Of a stretch of DNA of 64,000 nt, positions 36,360 to 44,817 are shown in pieces. Source of the DNA: Prescottella agglutinans (lineage in GTDB: Bacteria > Actinomycetota > Actinomycetes > Mycobacteriales > Mycobacteriaceae); contig NZ_RKLP01000014.1 of assembly GCF_004011865.1 (NCBI RefSeq), positions 57,226 through 121,225 of the forward strand, given 5' to 3'. The notes under the pieces are model-generated. The model saw only the letters and a list, made by a program, of their open reading frames with translations. It was not told where the DNA came from and searched no databases. A program made the position numbers and the translations under genes. Numbering within the stretch: the first letter of the stretch is position 1; each line of letters opens with the position of its first letter.

Positions 36360-37385
36360 TCAGAACAGCGTCGGGTCCGGCGCGGCGCCGGCCCCGACGA
36401 GTTCGCGCCGCTCGGGGGCGGGCGCGTCGCGATGCTCGGAACGTCCTCCGAGCCCGTACTTCTCGACCATCGGCTCGACCCGCGCCTTGAGCCACGTCTT
36501 GTACTCCGGGGTGACGTAGGCGCCCCGCCCGTAGAGCTGGCGGTACCGCCGCACCAGCGCCGGATGCTCCGACGCGAGCCAGTTCAGGAACCACCCGCGC
36601 GTGCTCCCCCGCAGGTGCATCGGGAAGATCGTCACGCCGGTGGCCCCGGCGTCGGCGATCGAGGACAGCAGCCCGTCGAGGTGCGCTGTCGAGTCGGTGA
36701 GATACGGAATGACCGGCGCGACCATGACATTGCACGGCAGACCCGCATCGGTGACGGCCCGGATCAGGTCGAGGCGAGCCCGCGGGGACGGGGTACCGGG
36801 CTCGACCGCCTTCTGCAGTTCGGGATCGTGGATCGCGAGTGAGACCCCGATCCCGACGGGCACCTGCTCGGCGGCCTGCCGCAACAGCGGCAGATCCCGT
36901 TGCAGCAGTGTGCCCTTGGTCAGGATCGAGAACGGGGTGCGCGATTCCGCGAGCGCACCGATGATCGCCGGCATGAGCCGGTAGCGGCCTTCGGCGCGCT
37001 GGTACGGATCGGTGTTGGTGCCGAGCGCGACGTGCTCGCGCTTCCACGATCGACGCGCCAACTCCTTGCGCAGCACGGCGGCGATGTTCATCTTGACCAC
37101 GACCTGGGTGTCGAAATCGCGCCCGGAATCGAGGTCCAGGTACTCGTGCGTGGGCCGTGCGAAGCAGTACCGACACGCGTGCGTGCAGCCGCGAAAGGTG
37201 TTGACCGTGTAGCGGAACGGCAGCGCCGACTCCTCCGGCACCTTGTTCAGCGCACTCTTGCACAGCACCTCGTGGAACGTGATCCCGTCGAACTCCGGCG
37301 TCCGGACGCTGCGCATGAGCCCGGCCCGTTCCAGCCCCGGGAGCGCGTCGTCGTTCGCGTCGAGCGTCTGCCCCTGCCACCTCAT
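36360..37385 (-). CDS. Radical SAM protein of the Rv2578c family
   Basis: The ATG at 37385 (MRWQGQTLDAND) gives 341 residues and matches the Rv2578c family; the frame runs further upstream through the SOS-box region and is not used. The 4Fe-4S cluster motif CTHACRYC has cysteines at 67, 71 and 74, in the spore photoproduct lyase-like arrangement. The reaction is unknown. In M. tuberculosis, Rv2578c belongs to the LexA regulon, and here two LexA-type boxes precede the gene, which supports a DNA-damage role. Confidence 0.87.
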   Translation of the reverse strand: MRWQGQTLDANDDALPGLERAGLMRSVRTPEFDGITFHEVLCKSALNKVPEESALPFRYTVNTFRGCTHACRYCFARPTHEYLDLDSGRDFDTQVVVKMNIAAVLRKELARRSWKREHVALGTNTDPYQRAEGRYRLMPAIIGALAESRTPFSILTKGTLLQRDLPLLRQAAEQVPVGIGVSLAIHDPELQKAVEPGTPSPRARLDLIRAVTDAGLPCNVMVAPVIPYLTDSTAHLDGLLSSIADAGATGVTIFPMHLRGSTRGWFLNWLASEHPALVRRYRQLYGRGAYVTPEYKTWLKARVEPMVEKYGLGGRSEHRDAPAPERRELVGAGAAPDPTLF

Positions 37386-37393
37386 GACGACAG

Positions 37394-37444
37394 TCGAACA
37401 CGCGTGCGAACCAGTGTCAACAGAAGTGTCGAATTCGTGTTCGA
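37394..37444 (-). promoter_or_regulatory. Two LexA (SOS) boxes upstream of the radical SAM gene
   Basis: TCGAATTCGTGTTCGA (37429-37444) and TCGAACACGCGTGCGA (37394-37409) each match the actinobacterial SOS box TCGAAC-N4-GTTCGA at 11 of 12 defined bases. They lie 9 and 44 bases upstream of the start at 37385. The region also separates the divergent RidA-like gene, which could share the control. Confidence 0.7.
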
Positions 37445-37491
37445 ACGGTGCGCGCGCGGCGCCGGCCCGTCGGCCTGACAGAATCTGGCCC

Positions 37492-37857
37492 ATGACCAGA
37501 AAGAACATCTCGTCCGGTTCCGAGTGGGAGCCGAAGATCGGCTACTCGCGCGCGGTGCGCATCGGCAACCAGATCGCCGTGTCCGGCACGACGTCGCCCG
37601 GCGCCACGCTCGAGGAGCAGACCCGCGGCGCCCTGGCGACCATCGCGGCCTCCCTGACCGAGGCGGGCGCGTCGCTGACCGACGTCATTCGCACCCGGAT
37701 GTACCTGCGGGACATGTCGAAGTGGGAGGAGGCCGCCCTCGCGCACGGTGAGGTGTTCGGCGACATCCGCCCGGCCACCACCATTCTCGAGGTGAGCGCT
37801 CTCATCGACTCCGACCTGCTGATCGAGATCGAGGCCGACGCCGTCGTCACCGACTGA
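37492..37857 (+). CDS. RidA (YjgF/YER057c/UK114) family protein
   Basis: The ATG at 37492 gives 121 residues, the normal RidA length. The protein should form trimers with ligand sites at subunit interfaces. RidA members hydrolyse reactive enamines and imines, using an Arg that here would be the one in TDVIRTRMYLRDM; many clades act on other substrates. The start MTRKNISSGSEWEPKIGYSRAV is typical of the Rid subfamilies rather than RidA itself. It ends at a strong terminator shared with the M23 gene. Confidence 0.87.
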   Translation: MTRKNISSGSEWEPKIGYSRAVRIGNQIAVSGTTSPGATLEEQTRGALATIAASLTEAGASLTDVIRTRMYLRDMSKWEEAALAHGEVFGDIRPATTILEVSALIDSDLLIEIEADAVVTD

Positions 37858-37863
37858 CGCCCC

Positions 37864-37906
37864 CGACTCGGACCGTCCGACGAGCAGTGTCGGACGGTCC
37901 GAGTCG
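37864..37906. terminator. 18-bp bidirectional terminator
   Basis: CGACTCGGACCGTCCGAC and GTCGGACGGTCCGAGTCG are exact complements around GAGCAGT. The hairpin lies 6 bases after the RidA-like stop and 24 bases beyond the M23 stop of the opposing gene. It is the strongest hairpin in the window. Confidence 0.88.
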
Positions 37907-37930
37907 TTCGACGACCCGACCGCGGCAGGG

Positions 37931-38572
37931 TCAGAAGATGAACACGCCGCGCGCCGCGAGCCACGGCACGGGGTCGACCTTGATCCAGCCCGGCAGGTCG
38001 ACCTCGAAGTGCAGGTGCGGGCCGGTGGAGTTGCCGCGGCTGCCGACGTTCGCGATTCGCTGGCCCGCGACCACCCGCTGCCCCTTGGAGACGAGGTTGA
38101 CGTCGTTGTGGCCGTAGGTGGTGACGGTGCCGTCGTTGTGACGGATCCGGATCCACAGCCCGAATCCCGAGGCCGGGCCGGCGTCGATGACGGTGCCGTC
38201 CGCGGCGGCGAGGATCGGCGCCCCCATCGGCGCGGCGATGTCGATACCCATGTGCCCGCCACCGAATCGCGTCGTGATGGGTCCGGACGCGGGCCTGACC
38301 ACCCCACCCAGCCCCAGGCTGCCGAACGGCAGCCCCGAACTCGAACCGAAGTCGAGACTCTGCAGGCTCCGGACCGCACCGGTCACGTTCTCCACCATCG
38401 ACGCCGCGTCGTTGAGGAACTGCGCGACGTCCGAGGAACCGATCGGGGGGAGCGCGGGCTGCGCCGACGCGGTCGATCCGGATCCGATCACGAGTGCACC
38501 CGTCAGCCCCGCCGCGGACACGACACCGGCGACGACGCGCCGGACTCCCAACTGCCACTTCGAACGTCCCAT
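37931..38572 (-). CDS. Secreted M23 peptidoglycan endopeptidase
   Basis: The ATG at 38572 (MGRSKWQLGVRR) gives 213 residues with a signal peptide. It has a basic start, a hydrophobic core at about 11-32, and an STASA-Q cleavage site after residue 37. The LytM/M23 domain occupies about 92-200. Zinc ligands are H107 and D111 (GGHMGID) and H188 in HLHFEV, with H186 catalytic. The domain should cut peptide cross-bridges in the wall. No LysM or SH3 targeting domain is present. A leader of several hundred bases lies upstream. Confidence 0.9.
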   Translation of the reverse strand: MGRSKWQLGVRRVVAGVVSAAGLTGALVIGSGSTASAQPALPPIGSSDVAQFLNDAASMVENVTGAVRSLQSLDFGSSSGLPFGSLGLGGVVRPASGPITTRFGGGHMGIDIAAPMGAPILAAADGTVIDAGPASGFGLWIRIRHNDGTVTTYGHNDVNLVSKGQRVVAGQRIANVGSRGNSTGPHLHFEVDLPGWIKVDPVPWLAARGVFIF

Positions 38573-38950
38573 TCCCACACCCTTTCGTCGAGCGTTTGAT
38601 CGGTTCCAGGGAACCGACTTGGACAAAACTCGCTACGAATCCTCGAGACGAAGAACTCCCACACCCCGGCGGAGCTCGCAACTCGAACGGCGCGACGAAC
38701 GACACCGCACACGAGCGGAATCGACCGCGATCGACGCCCCGACCTGCATCTTTGCCGCAGCCTGGACAGTCGCTCGCAAACCGGAACGAAAATCGGCGGA
38801 CCACTCGCCGCCGACGGACGGAAGACCCACACCCGGCACCGGATTCGCCACCACCCCACACGACCGAAACGCAGATGATGGGAACGGCATATGCGCGGAT
38901 CCGCCTTTCGAAGTGGACGGTGGCGAACTGGCACACCACCCCATCTACGG
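38573..38950. other. Gene-free region upstream of the M23 peptidase
   Basis: No convincing gene is seen on either strand. The minus-strand leader close to the M23 start contains a near-perfect palindrome, TCGGTTCC-CT-GGAACCGA, at about 38600-38617. I looked for a c-di-AMP (ydaO) riboswitch, common before actinobacterial wall hydrolases, and did not find its conserved GGGTGAATCC-type blocks. The region most likely holds the M23 promoter and leader. Confidence 0.4.
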
Positions 38951-38964
38951 TCTACGTACGTAGA
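38951..38964. promoter_or_regulatory. BlaI-type operator upstream of blaI
   Basis: TCTACGTACGTAGA is an exact 14-base palindrome, 110 bases before the blaI start. Its TACGTA core recurs in the operator before the multicopper oxidase (40467-40484), and the BlaI/MecI/CopY family binds such TAC-GTA dyads. Autoregulation of blaI is the natural inference; the divergent M23 gene could be a second target. Confidence 0.65.
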
Positions 38965-39074
38965 ACGTAACAAAGCGTCGGTATTCCGTGGCCGGATTTC
39001 GATCCCCGCTTCGTGCGGGGGCCGGGGCAAAACCGGCGTCGTATCCTGAGGAGCGACGATAACGGGAGGCAAGC

Positions 39075-39452
39075 GTGCGCGTTCGCGGATTCGGCGAGCT
39101 CGAAGCCGTCGTGATGGACCGACTCTGGGCCCGGGACGGCGCCGCGACGGTCCGGCAGGTGTTTGACGAGCTCGCCCGGGAACGCGACATCGCCTACACC
39201 ACCGTGATGTCGACGATGGACAACCTGCACCGCAAGGGCTGGCTCGAGCGCGAACGCGTGGGCAAGGCGTTCAGCTACTGGCCCACGCTCACCCGGGAGC
39301 AGCACACCGCCCGCCTGATGCGGGACGCCTTCGACGACGGCGGCCGATCCGACCTGGTACTCACGCATTTCATCGAGCAGATGAGCGAGGAGGAGTCCGC
39401 GAGCCTGCGGATCGCCCTCGAGCGGTTGACGCCGCCCGGGGACCGTCGATGA
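39075..39452 (+). CDS. BlaI/MecI/CopY family repressor
   Basis: The GTG at 39075, with GGGAGG upstream, gives 125 residues. The winged helix domain occupies about 5-75, with ELEAVVMDRLW, TVRQVFDELARERDIAYTTV and the wing VGKAFSYWP. The dimerisation helices follow. Family members repress beta-lactamase or copper genes and are released by proteolysis or metal binding. No Cys-rich CopY metal tail is present. The stop overlaps the M56 start as ATGA, the usual blaI-blaR coupling. Confidence 0.9.
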   Translation: MRVRGFGELEAVVMDRLWARDGAATVRQVFDELARERDIAYTTVMSTMDNLHRKGWLERERVGKAFSYWPTLTREQHTARLMRDAFDDGGRSDLVLTHFIEQMSEEESASLRIALERLTPPGDRR

Positions 39453-40405
39453 GTGCGGCGCTCTGCCTGCTGTCGTACGCGGCGATCGTCGCCGTCGCGG
39501 CGCCGCGTGTCCTGACCCGCCTGACCCGCCGGGGCATCGCCCCGCGACTGGGCGTCGTCGCGTGGATCGCCGCGATCGGTTCGGTCGTGGCATCCTCCGT
39601 CGCCGCGACGACGGTCGCCGTCGCCGACCTCGCCCACTCCCCCTCCGCGTCGGGCACCTCGTTCATGGCTGCGTGCGAGCACCTCGCCCGCCTCCTCGCC
39701 GGGGAACACGCCACCCCCGCCGCCCGATACGGAGCGGCGGCGCTCACGGCGACGGTCGTCGTCGCCGTCGCGTTCACCGGAGTCCGCCTCGCCCACAACC
39801 TGTCCGCGAGCCGCCGCAGCACCCACGGGCACGCCCGCACCGCCCGTCTCGTGGGCCGGCCGATCGACGGGCACGACGCCGTCGTGCTGGACGCACCGCA
39901 CCGCGCGGCCTACTGCGTCGCCGGCCGCCCGCACGCGATCGTCGTGACCAGCGCGGCTCTCGACGCCCTCGACGCCGGACAACTCGATGCGGTGCTCGCG
40001 CACGAACGCGCCCATCTCACGGGTCGGCACCCGCAGGTGCTCGCGGTCGTCCGCGCGCTCGCCAGGAGCGCGCCCCGATTGACGCTGTTCACCACCGGCG
40101 CAGCGGAAGTCGCCCGCCTGCTCGAGATGTGCGCCGACGATCGCGCGATGCGCACCCACAGCCCGCACACCCTCCTGCGGGGTCTGATCGCGCTCACCGG
40201 CCCCACCCCGTCCGGCGCACTCAGCGCCGGCAACGTCGCGGTCCTCGACCGCGCCGACCGACTCGCGTCGCCGCCTCGGGCACTCGACCGCGCGCGCATC
40301 CGCGCCCTCCTCACCACCGCGATTGCGGCACTGACCGCCGTTCCGCTCGCGGCCTCGGCACTCGTGCTCACCGGCCGGATGCTGTGCCTCACCGTGCTCG
40401 TGTGA
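39449..40405 (+). CDS. M56 (BlaR1-like) membrane metallopeptidase
   Basis: The 318-residue protein has about four hydrophobic helices (near 1-20, 35-58, 92-115 and a C-terminal one at 290-312). A cytoplasmic zinc site HERAH is at 185-189 (LAHERAHLTGRH). It lacks the extracellular penicillin-sensor domain of BlaR1, so it is a short actinobacterial form like Rv1845c. It probably cleaves the BlaI repressor encoded just upstream when triggered. The trigger is unknown, and the gene context suggests metal or redox stress. Confidence 0.87.
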   Translation: MSAALCLLSYAAIVAVAAPRVLTRLTRRGIAPRLGVVAWIAAIGSVVASSVAATTVAVADLAHSPSASGTSFMAACEHLARLLAGEHATPAARYGAAALTATVVVAVAFTGVRLAHNLSASRRSTHGHARTARLVGRPIDGHDAVVLDAPHRAAYCVAGRPHAIVVTSAALDALDAGQLDAVLAHERAHLTGRHPQVLAVVRALARSAPRLTLFTTGAAEVARLLEMCADDRAMRTHSPHTLLRGLIALTGPTPSGALSAGNVAVLDRADRLASPPRALDRARIRALLTTAIAALTAVPLAASALVLTGRMLCLTVLV

Positions 40406-40466
40406 ACCTCCCGTGACCAGGCCCACCGGGTCGTCGCGGGCATCGACTCCCAACATCTACTAACCT

Positions 40467-40484
40467 ACTACGTAGATACGTAGT
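40467..40484. promoter_or_regulatory. BlaI-type operator upstream of the multicopper oxidase
   Basis: ACTACGTA-GA-TACGTAGT is an exact 8-2-8 inverted repeat, preceded by a CTACTA direct repeat (40457-40462 and 40465-40470). It shares the TACGTA core with the site upstream of blaI and lies 40 bases before the oxidase start. It sits in the only gap of the cluster, so the oxidase and lipoprotein probably have a separate promoter under the same repressor. Confidence 0.7.
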
Positions 40485-40523
40485 TTCTCGGCACTCGGAC
40501 GAGTCGTCGAGCGAGGAGTCCCG

Positions 40524-42071
40524 ATGCCCCAGCGCCGTCACACAGCCGATCACAGCCGAATGTCCCGCCGAAGGTTCATGCTGCTCACCGGCGGGCTCGG
40601 CGCCGCCGCCCTCGCCGGGGCCTGCAGCAACACCGCCGGCTCCCCCACCCCGATCGCCCCGTCCGCCGCCGCCGTCGGATCCGTCGAGCAGTCACGCCGA
40701 ACCGCGAACGCGAGGACCGTCACCGCCGCACTGCGCGCACGGACCACCACCGTCGATCTCGGCGGCGTCGCCGTCGACACGTGGGCGTACGACGGCCGCG
40801 TTCCCGGCCCCGAACTGCGTGTCACCGCGGGCGACGTCCTGCGCGTGGACTTCACCAACGAGCTCCCGCAGGAGTCGACCGTGCACTGGCACGGCCTCGC
40901 CCTGCGAAACGACATGGACGGTGTCCCCGAACTGACGCAGCCACCGGTCGCGCCGGGATCGACCTTCACGTACGAGTTCACCGTCCCCGACGCCGGCACC
41001 CACTGGTTCCACCCGCACGTCGGCGTCCAACTCGACCGCGGCCTGTATGCGCCACTGATCGTCGAGAACCCCTCGGACGGCGACGACTACGACCTCGAAG
41101 CCGTCCTCGTCCTGGACGACTGGCTCGACGGCGTCGCCGGAACACCCGACGAGCAACTCGAGACGCTTCGCCGCGACGGAATGCCTGGCATGGGCGGGAT
41201 GGACCACGGTTCGATGCCCGGGATGGGCGGCATGTCCGGCATGGCGATGACCGTCGACCCCGCGAACCCGCTGGGCTCGGACACCGGCGATGTCGCGTAC
41301 CCGTACTACCTCGTCAACGGCCGGACCGCCCGCGACCCGGTCACCGTCACGGGCCGCCCGGGGCAGCGCATCCGCCTCCGCATCGTGAACGCGGCCGCCG
41401 ACACCGCGTTCCGCTTCGCGGTGGGCGGGCACCGGATGACCGTCACCCACAGCGACGGCTACGTCGTAGAACCCCTCGACACGCAGTCGCTGCTGATCGG
41501 GATGGGCGAGCGCTTCGACGTCGTGGTGACGCTGGGCGACGGCGTGTTTCCCGTCGTCGCGGCCGCCGAGGGCAAGGACGGTCAGGGCCTCGCGATCCTG
41601 CGGACGAGCGGCGGCCCCGCCCCGTCTCCGGACGCGCGGCCCGCGGAACTGGCCGCACACCCCACCACCGGGGCACAGCTCCGCGCTCCCCGCGACGTCC
41701 GGCTGGCAGGCCGTGAGCCCGACCGCGTGCACGACGTCGTCCTCGGGATGGGCATGTCGGGCTACCGCTGGACGATCAACGGCGACACATACGGCGAGCA
41801 CACTCCGCTCGAAATCTCCGAGGGAGAGCGGGTGCGCCTGCGATTCGTGAACCGCACCATGATGTTCCACCCGATGCACGTGCACGGCCACACCTTCCAG
41901 GTGGTCGACCGGAGCGGCGCCGGCGCCCGCAAGGACACCTCGCTCGTCCTGCCCGGCAACACCGTCGAGGTCGATCTCGACGCGAACAACCCCGGCCAGT
42001 GGATGGTGCACTGCCACAACCTCTATCACGGCGAGGGCGGGATGATGACCGTCCTCTCCTACGTCGACTGA
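40524..42071 (+). CDS. Exported multicopper oxidase (lipoprotein, Tat type)
   Basis: The 515-residue protein begins with a Tat signal (SRRRFMLLTGG) and a lipobox ending at C34 (ALAGAC), as in mycobacterial MmcO. The four copper motifs are HWHG at 121-124, HWFHPHV at 160-166, HPMHVHGHTF near 450 and HCHNLYHGEGGMM near 496. A Met-rich segment at 220-242 (GMPGMGGMDHGSMPGM) resembles the copper-binding insert of CueO. It probably oxidises Cu(I) outside the membrane. The ribosome site is GAGGAG. It is first in a two-gene unit with the lipoprotein. Confidence 0.93.
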   Translation: MPQRRHTADHSRMSRRRFMLLTGGLGAAALAGACSNTAGSPTPIAPSAAAVGSVEQSRRTANARTVTAALRARTTTVDLGGVAVDTWAYDGRVPGPELRVTAGDVLRVDFTNELPQESTVHWHGLALRNDMDGVPELTQPPVAPGSTFTYEFTVPDAGTHWFHPHVGVQLDRGLYAPLIVENPSDGDDYDLEAVLVLDDWLDGVAGTPDEQLETLRRDGMPGMGGMDHGSMPGMGGMSGMAMTVDPANPLGSDTGDVAYPYYLVNGRTARDPVTVTGRPGQRIRLRIVNAAADTAFRFAVGGHRMTVTHSDGYVVEPLDTQSLLIGMGERFDVVVTLGDGVFPVVAAAEGKDGQGLAILRTSGGPAPSPDARPAELAAHPTTGAQLRAPRDVRLAGREPDRVHDVVLGMGMSGYRWTINGDTYGEHTPLEISEGERVRLRFVNRTMMFHPMHVHGHTFQVVDRSGAGARKDTSLVLPGNTVEVDLDANNPGQWMVHCHNLYHGEGGMMTVLSYVD

Positions 42072-42098
42072 CGCACGCCCTCGAGGACGAGAGAACCG

Positions 42099-42932
42099 AT
42101 GACCCGATTCCGAAGTGTCGCACTGCCCCTCATCGCCGCCGCCGCACTGGTGACCGGCGGATGCACCACCGCCGCCGAGACGGACGCCGACGCCCCGACG
42201 CCGGTGATCGACCCGCGCCGCGCGACGATTCCGCTCAGCCCCGAACTGGACCATCTGCACGGGTTGCACGTCGATACCGACGGAACGGTCCTCGCCGGCA
42301 CTCATTCCGGCCTCCTCGCCCTCGCACCGTCCGGGAACACGACGCGCATCGGCACCTCCGACGATGACCTCATGGGGCTCACCGGCGTCCCGGGCACCGA
42401 CACGTTGTTCTCCTCCGGTCATCCCGGGCCGTCGAGCGGCGCACCCGACCCGCTGGGACTCGCGCGCAGTTCCGACGGCGGCGTGACGTGGGAGTCGCGC
42501 TCACTCGTCGGTGAGGTCGACTTCCACGCCCTCGCGACCGACGGCGCGATCCTGGTCGGATTCGACACGTCGTCGGGCCTACTGGTGTCCGCGGACGACG
42601 GCGCCACCTGGGCCCCTGGGGCGGCCATCGACGCATCGGCACTGGCCGTCAACGACTCCGGGGTGTGGGCGGCCACTCCGGACGGTCTACTGCTCAGCAC
42701 CGACGGGGCCCGGACGTTCACGCCGGTTCCGGGCGCCCCGCCGGTCGGACTGATCGCCGCCGGCCGCGACGGGGCGCTGTGGAGCATCGACGACGACGGC
42801 AATGCGTGGCGCAGCCGGGACGGCCGGGCGTGGGAGGAGTTCACCCGCGTCGGCGACGTCGAGGCCCTGACCGCGCTCGACTACGACACCGCGTACGCGG
42901 CGACCGCGCAGGAACTGCACACCCTGCGCTGA
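42099..42932 (+). CDS. Lipoprotein with sialidase-like beta-propeller (F510_1955 type)
   Basis: The 277-residue protein has a signal sequence and lipobox VTGGC with C22. The repeated blades carry Asp-box-like elements, such as SSDGGVTWES, SADDGATWAP and STDGARTFTP. The family is named as glycosyl hydrolase-like by database models, but catalytic activity is doubtful; many such propellers bind ligands or partner proteins. It lies 27 bases after the multicopper oxidase and is probably co-transcribed, so a role in metal handling at the cell surface is inferred. Confidence 0.82.
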   Translation: MTRFRSVALPLIAAAALVTGGCTTAAETDADAPTPVIDPRRATIPLSPELDHLHGLHVDTDGTVLAGTHSGLLALAPSGNTTRIGTSDDDLMGLTGVPGTDTLFSSGHPGPSSGAPDPLGLARSSDGGVTWESRSLVGEVDFHALATDGAILVGFDTSSGLLVSADDGATWAPGAAIDASALAVNDSGVWAATPDGLLLSTDGARTFTPVPGAPPVGLIAAGRDGALWSIDDDGNAWRSRDGRAWEEFTRVGDVEALTALDYDTAYAATAQELHTLR

Positions 42933-42967
42933 CCGATGGCCGCCTGCACGCTTCTCCGCCATACCAA

Positions 42968-43061
42968 GATTGATCTATGGTCAATCCAGAATGCCAAAAT
43001 ATCGTGATCACGCCCCATTTTCGTGTCATTTTCCGACCTATGATTTGAGCATCAGTCATAG
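42968..43061. promoter_or_regulatory. AT-rich promoter region with two dyads
   Basis: GATTGA-N7-TCAATC (42968-42986) and CTATGA-N12-TCATAG (43038-43061) are both exact inverted repeats. They lie in the most AT-rich stretch of the window, directly before the three-gene cassette at 43078. The second has the spacing of a LysR T-N11-A box. The LysR gene at the far end of the cassette is the obvious candidate regulator. Confidence 0.6.
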
Positions 43062-43077
43062 CGGGAGGGCGTTTCAG

Positions 43078-43623
43078 ATGATCTACACCGTTGAGTGCAG
43101 CTTTGCCGAGCCGACACGAGAGGACGAGTGGAACGAGTACTACTCCGACCGCAAGCTGCCGGCGCTCATCTCCGTCACGGGGTTCCACACGTCGCAGCGG
43201 TTCAAGGCGATCAGCACCGGATGTCCGGTCTACCTTGCCCTTCACACCATCGACGGCCTCGAGCTACTGAACGGGGACGAGTACAGGGAGAAGGGCGGGG
43301 GAAGCTTCGCTCGCTGGCAGCCCGACATCACCGACTGGCACCGCAACCTCTACGCCGGACTCGATCGCGCACCCGACGTGGCCGCAGGCGAGTACCTGGT
43401 ACTGAGCTCGACCGGTCCGGAGGCTCTGACACAGCTCGGACTCGCACCGCATGTCATGCGTGCCGTCGCGATGGAGAAGAACCCGGAACAGCGCTGGCTG
43501 GCCACGACGGCAGGCACTGATCTCCCGCTCCTCGCAAGCCTGCCGAAGGATGTCTACGTCTACGTGGCGCTGACTCCCCAGCTCAGGAACGCATCGTCAC
43601 TGGCGGCATCCGAGACGAGGTAG
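43078..43623 (+). CDS. Uncharacterised protein, possibly dimeric alpha/beta barrel
   Basis: The ATG at 43078, preceded by GGGAGGG, gives 181 residues; the frame extends upstream through the promoter region and is not used. The sequence may fold as two ferredoxin-like halves (MIYTVECSFAEPTREDEWNEYY and, later, GEYLVLSS), as in EthD- or DUF4286-like proteins. I do not recognise a specific family. First gene of a cassette with a tautomerase-like protein 6 bases downstream and an MBL-fold hydrolase, so a catabolic or detoxifying role is inferred. Confidence 0.72.
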   Translation: MIYTVECSFAEPTREDEWNEYYSDRKLPALISVTGFHTSQRFKAISTGCPVYLALHTIDGLELLNGDEYREKGGGSFARWQPDITDWHRNLYAGLDRAPDVAAGEYLVLSSTGPEALTQLGLAPHVMRAVAMEKNPEQRWLATTAGTDLPLLASLPKDVYVYVALTPQLRNASSLAASETR

Positions 43624-43629
43624 TACGGC

Positions 43630-43956
43630 ATGCCGAATCTGACGCTGTATATCGACTCGGGAACGATGCCGTCGGACGAGATACTGGAAAGGCTCACCGA
43701 ACAGTGCACCGAGCTGTGCACGGACACGTTGCAGGCCGATCTCGAGAACGTGCACATCACCTACCTCCCCGCGCGACAAGGCCGAGGTCACCCGGTGTTC
43801 GCGGAAATCTTGTTCCGCGAGGAGCTGTTTCGTCCGCCCGCGGTCATGGACCGCTTCATGCAACAGATCGACGACGCGATCAAGGACACCGCGGGCCTGA
43901 CCGCCCGCATCCGCTGCTTCAGCTTCGCGAAGCAGCACATTCACGCACGCAACTAG
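43630..43956 (+). CDS. Tautomerase-superfamily protein
   Basis: The 108-residue protein begins MPNLTLYIDSGTM. After Met removal, Pro becomes the N-terminal residue, the hallmark catalytic base of 4-oxalocrotonate tautomerase/MIF-type enzymes. A beta-alpha-beta pattern repeats twice (LENVHITYLP and LTARIRCFSF strands), so one chain may hold two half-units. The specific reaction is unknown; keto-enol isomerisation or a hydrolytic dehalogenase-type step are family options. It is tightly spaced between its cassette neighbours. Confidence 0.75.
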   Translation: MPNLTLYIDSGTMPSDEILERLTEQCTELCTDTLQADLENVHITYLPARQGRGHPVFAEILFREELFRPPAVMDRFMQQIDDAIKDTAGLTARIRCFSFAKQHIHARN

Positions 43957-43977
43957 CGAAACTGAGTGAGGCTGAAC

Positions 43978-44817
43978 ATGACAGGAATTCCATCTCCCAT
44001 CAAGAGGATCGGCGACTACACCGTCACCGCCATCAGCGACGGGTACCTCCCGGCGAGCCTGGACCTTCTCCTGAACGTCGACCACCACGAGGCGTCCGAG
44101 TTGCAGCAGCGAGGCGGGCTGAACGATCAGTCGCCCATGCATATCAACAGCTATCTGGTGCGTGGCACCGGTCACTCCGTCCTGGTGGACGCCGGGGCGG
44201 GCGGCATCAAGCACTGGGGTGGTCATTTGACGGCCGGATTGCCGCTGGCAGGGGTACGGCCGTCAGACATCGACACGATTCTTCTCACGCATGCACACCC
44301 CGATCACGTCGGTGGCCTCCTCGACGGGTCGGGACACGTCGTCTTCCCCAACGCGGAACTGCTGATTCACCAGCGCGAGGTTGCCTTCTGGCAGGACGAC
44401 GGAAACCTTGCACGCGCGAACGAACGCGCGCGCGGCAACTTCCGGATCGCCCGCCGGGCCCTCGACGCCTATGCCGACAGGCTGCGCACATTCGAGGAAG
44501 GTGAGGTCTTGCCCGGCATTTCAGCCGCTCCGCTTCCCGGCCACACGGATGGGCACACGGGCTATCTCGTCAACTCCGAAGATCAGGGTGTGTTCTTCTG
44601 GGGCGACACTGTTCACTTCCCGGCCGTCCAGGTAGCCCGGCCCGATGCATCGGTCACGCTGGACAACGATCCGGTCCGTGCCGCCGATACACGCTCCCAG
44701 GTGCTCGAGATCGTCAGCACCGAGCACCTGCTCGTCGCCGGCCCGCATCTGAACGATCGGGGATTCGCCCGGGTCGAGCGGTCGACCACCGGCTACTCGA
44801 TCACGAACGAGGGCTGA
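43978..44817 (+). CDS. MBL-fold metallo-hydrolase
   Basis: The ATG at 43978, with GTGAGG upstream, gives 279 residues; a GTG at 43966 is an alternative. The zinc motif THAHPDHVGG (104-113) is followed by the later metal histidines in LPGHTDGHTGYLV and VAGPHL. The overall layout resembles lactonase or AttM-like hydrolases rather than beta-lactamases. As the third gene of the cassette it probably opens or hydrolyses a product made by the tautomerase step; this is inference. Its 3' end overlaps the convergent LysR gene by 25 bases. Confidence 0.85.
   Translation: MTGIPSPIKRIGDYTVTAISDGYLPASLDLLLNVDHHEASELQQRGGLNDQSPMHINSYLVRGTGHSVLVDAGAGGIKHWGGHLTAGLPLAGVRPSDIDTILLTHAHPDHVGGLLDGSGHVVFPNAELLIHQREVAFWQDDGNLARANERARGNFRIARRALDAYADRLRTFEEGEVLPGISAAPLPGHTDGHTGYLVNSEDQGVFFWGDTVHFPAVQVARPDASVTLDNDPVRAADTRSQVLEIVSTEHLLVAGPHLNDRGFARVERSTTGYSITNEG

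Noticed and set aside
38573-38950. c-di-AMP (ydaO) riboswitch before the M23 peptidase
   Set aside because: The characteristic conserved blocks are absent; only a short palindrome near the start is seen.
38503-39072. 189-residue minus-strand frame between the M23 and blaI genes
   Set aside because: Arg/Ser/Pro-rich with no family features, and it covers the operator and the M23 leader.
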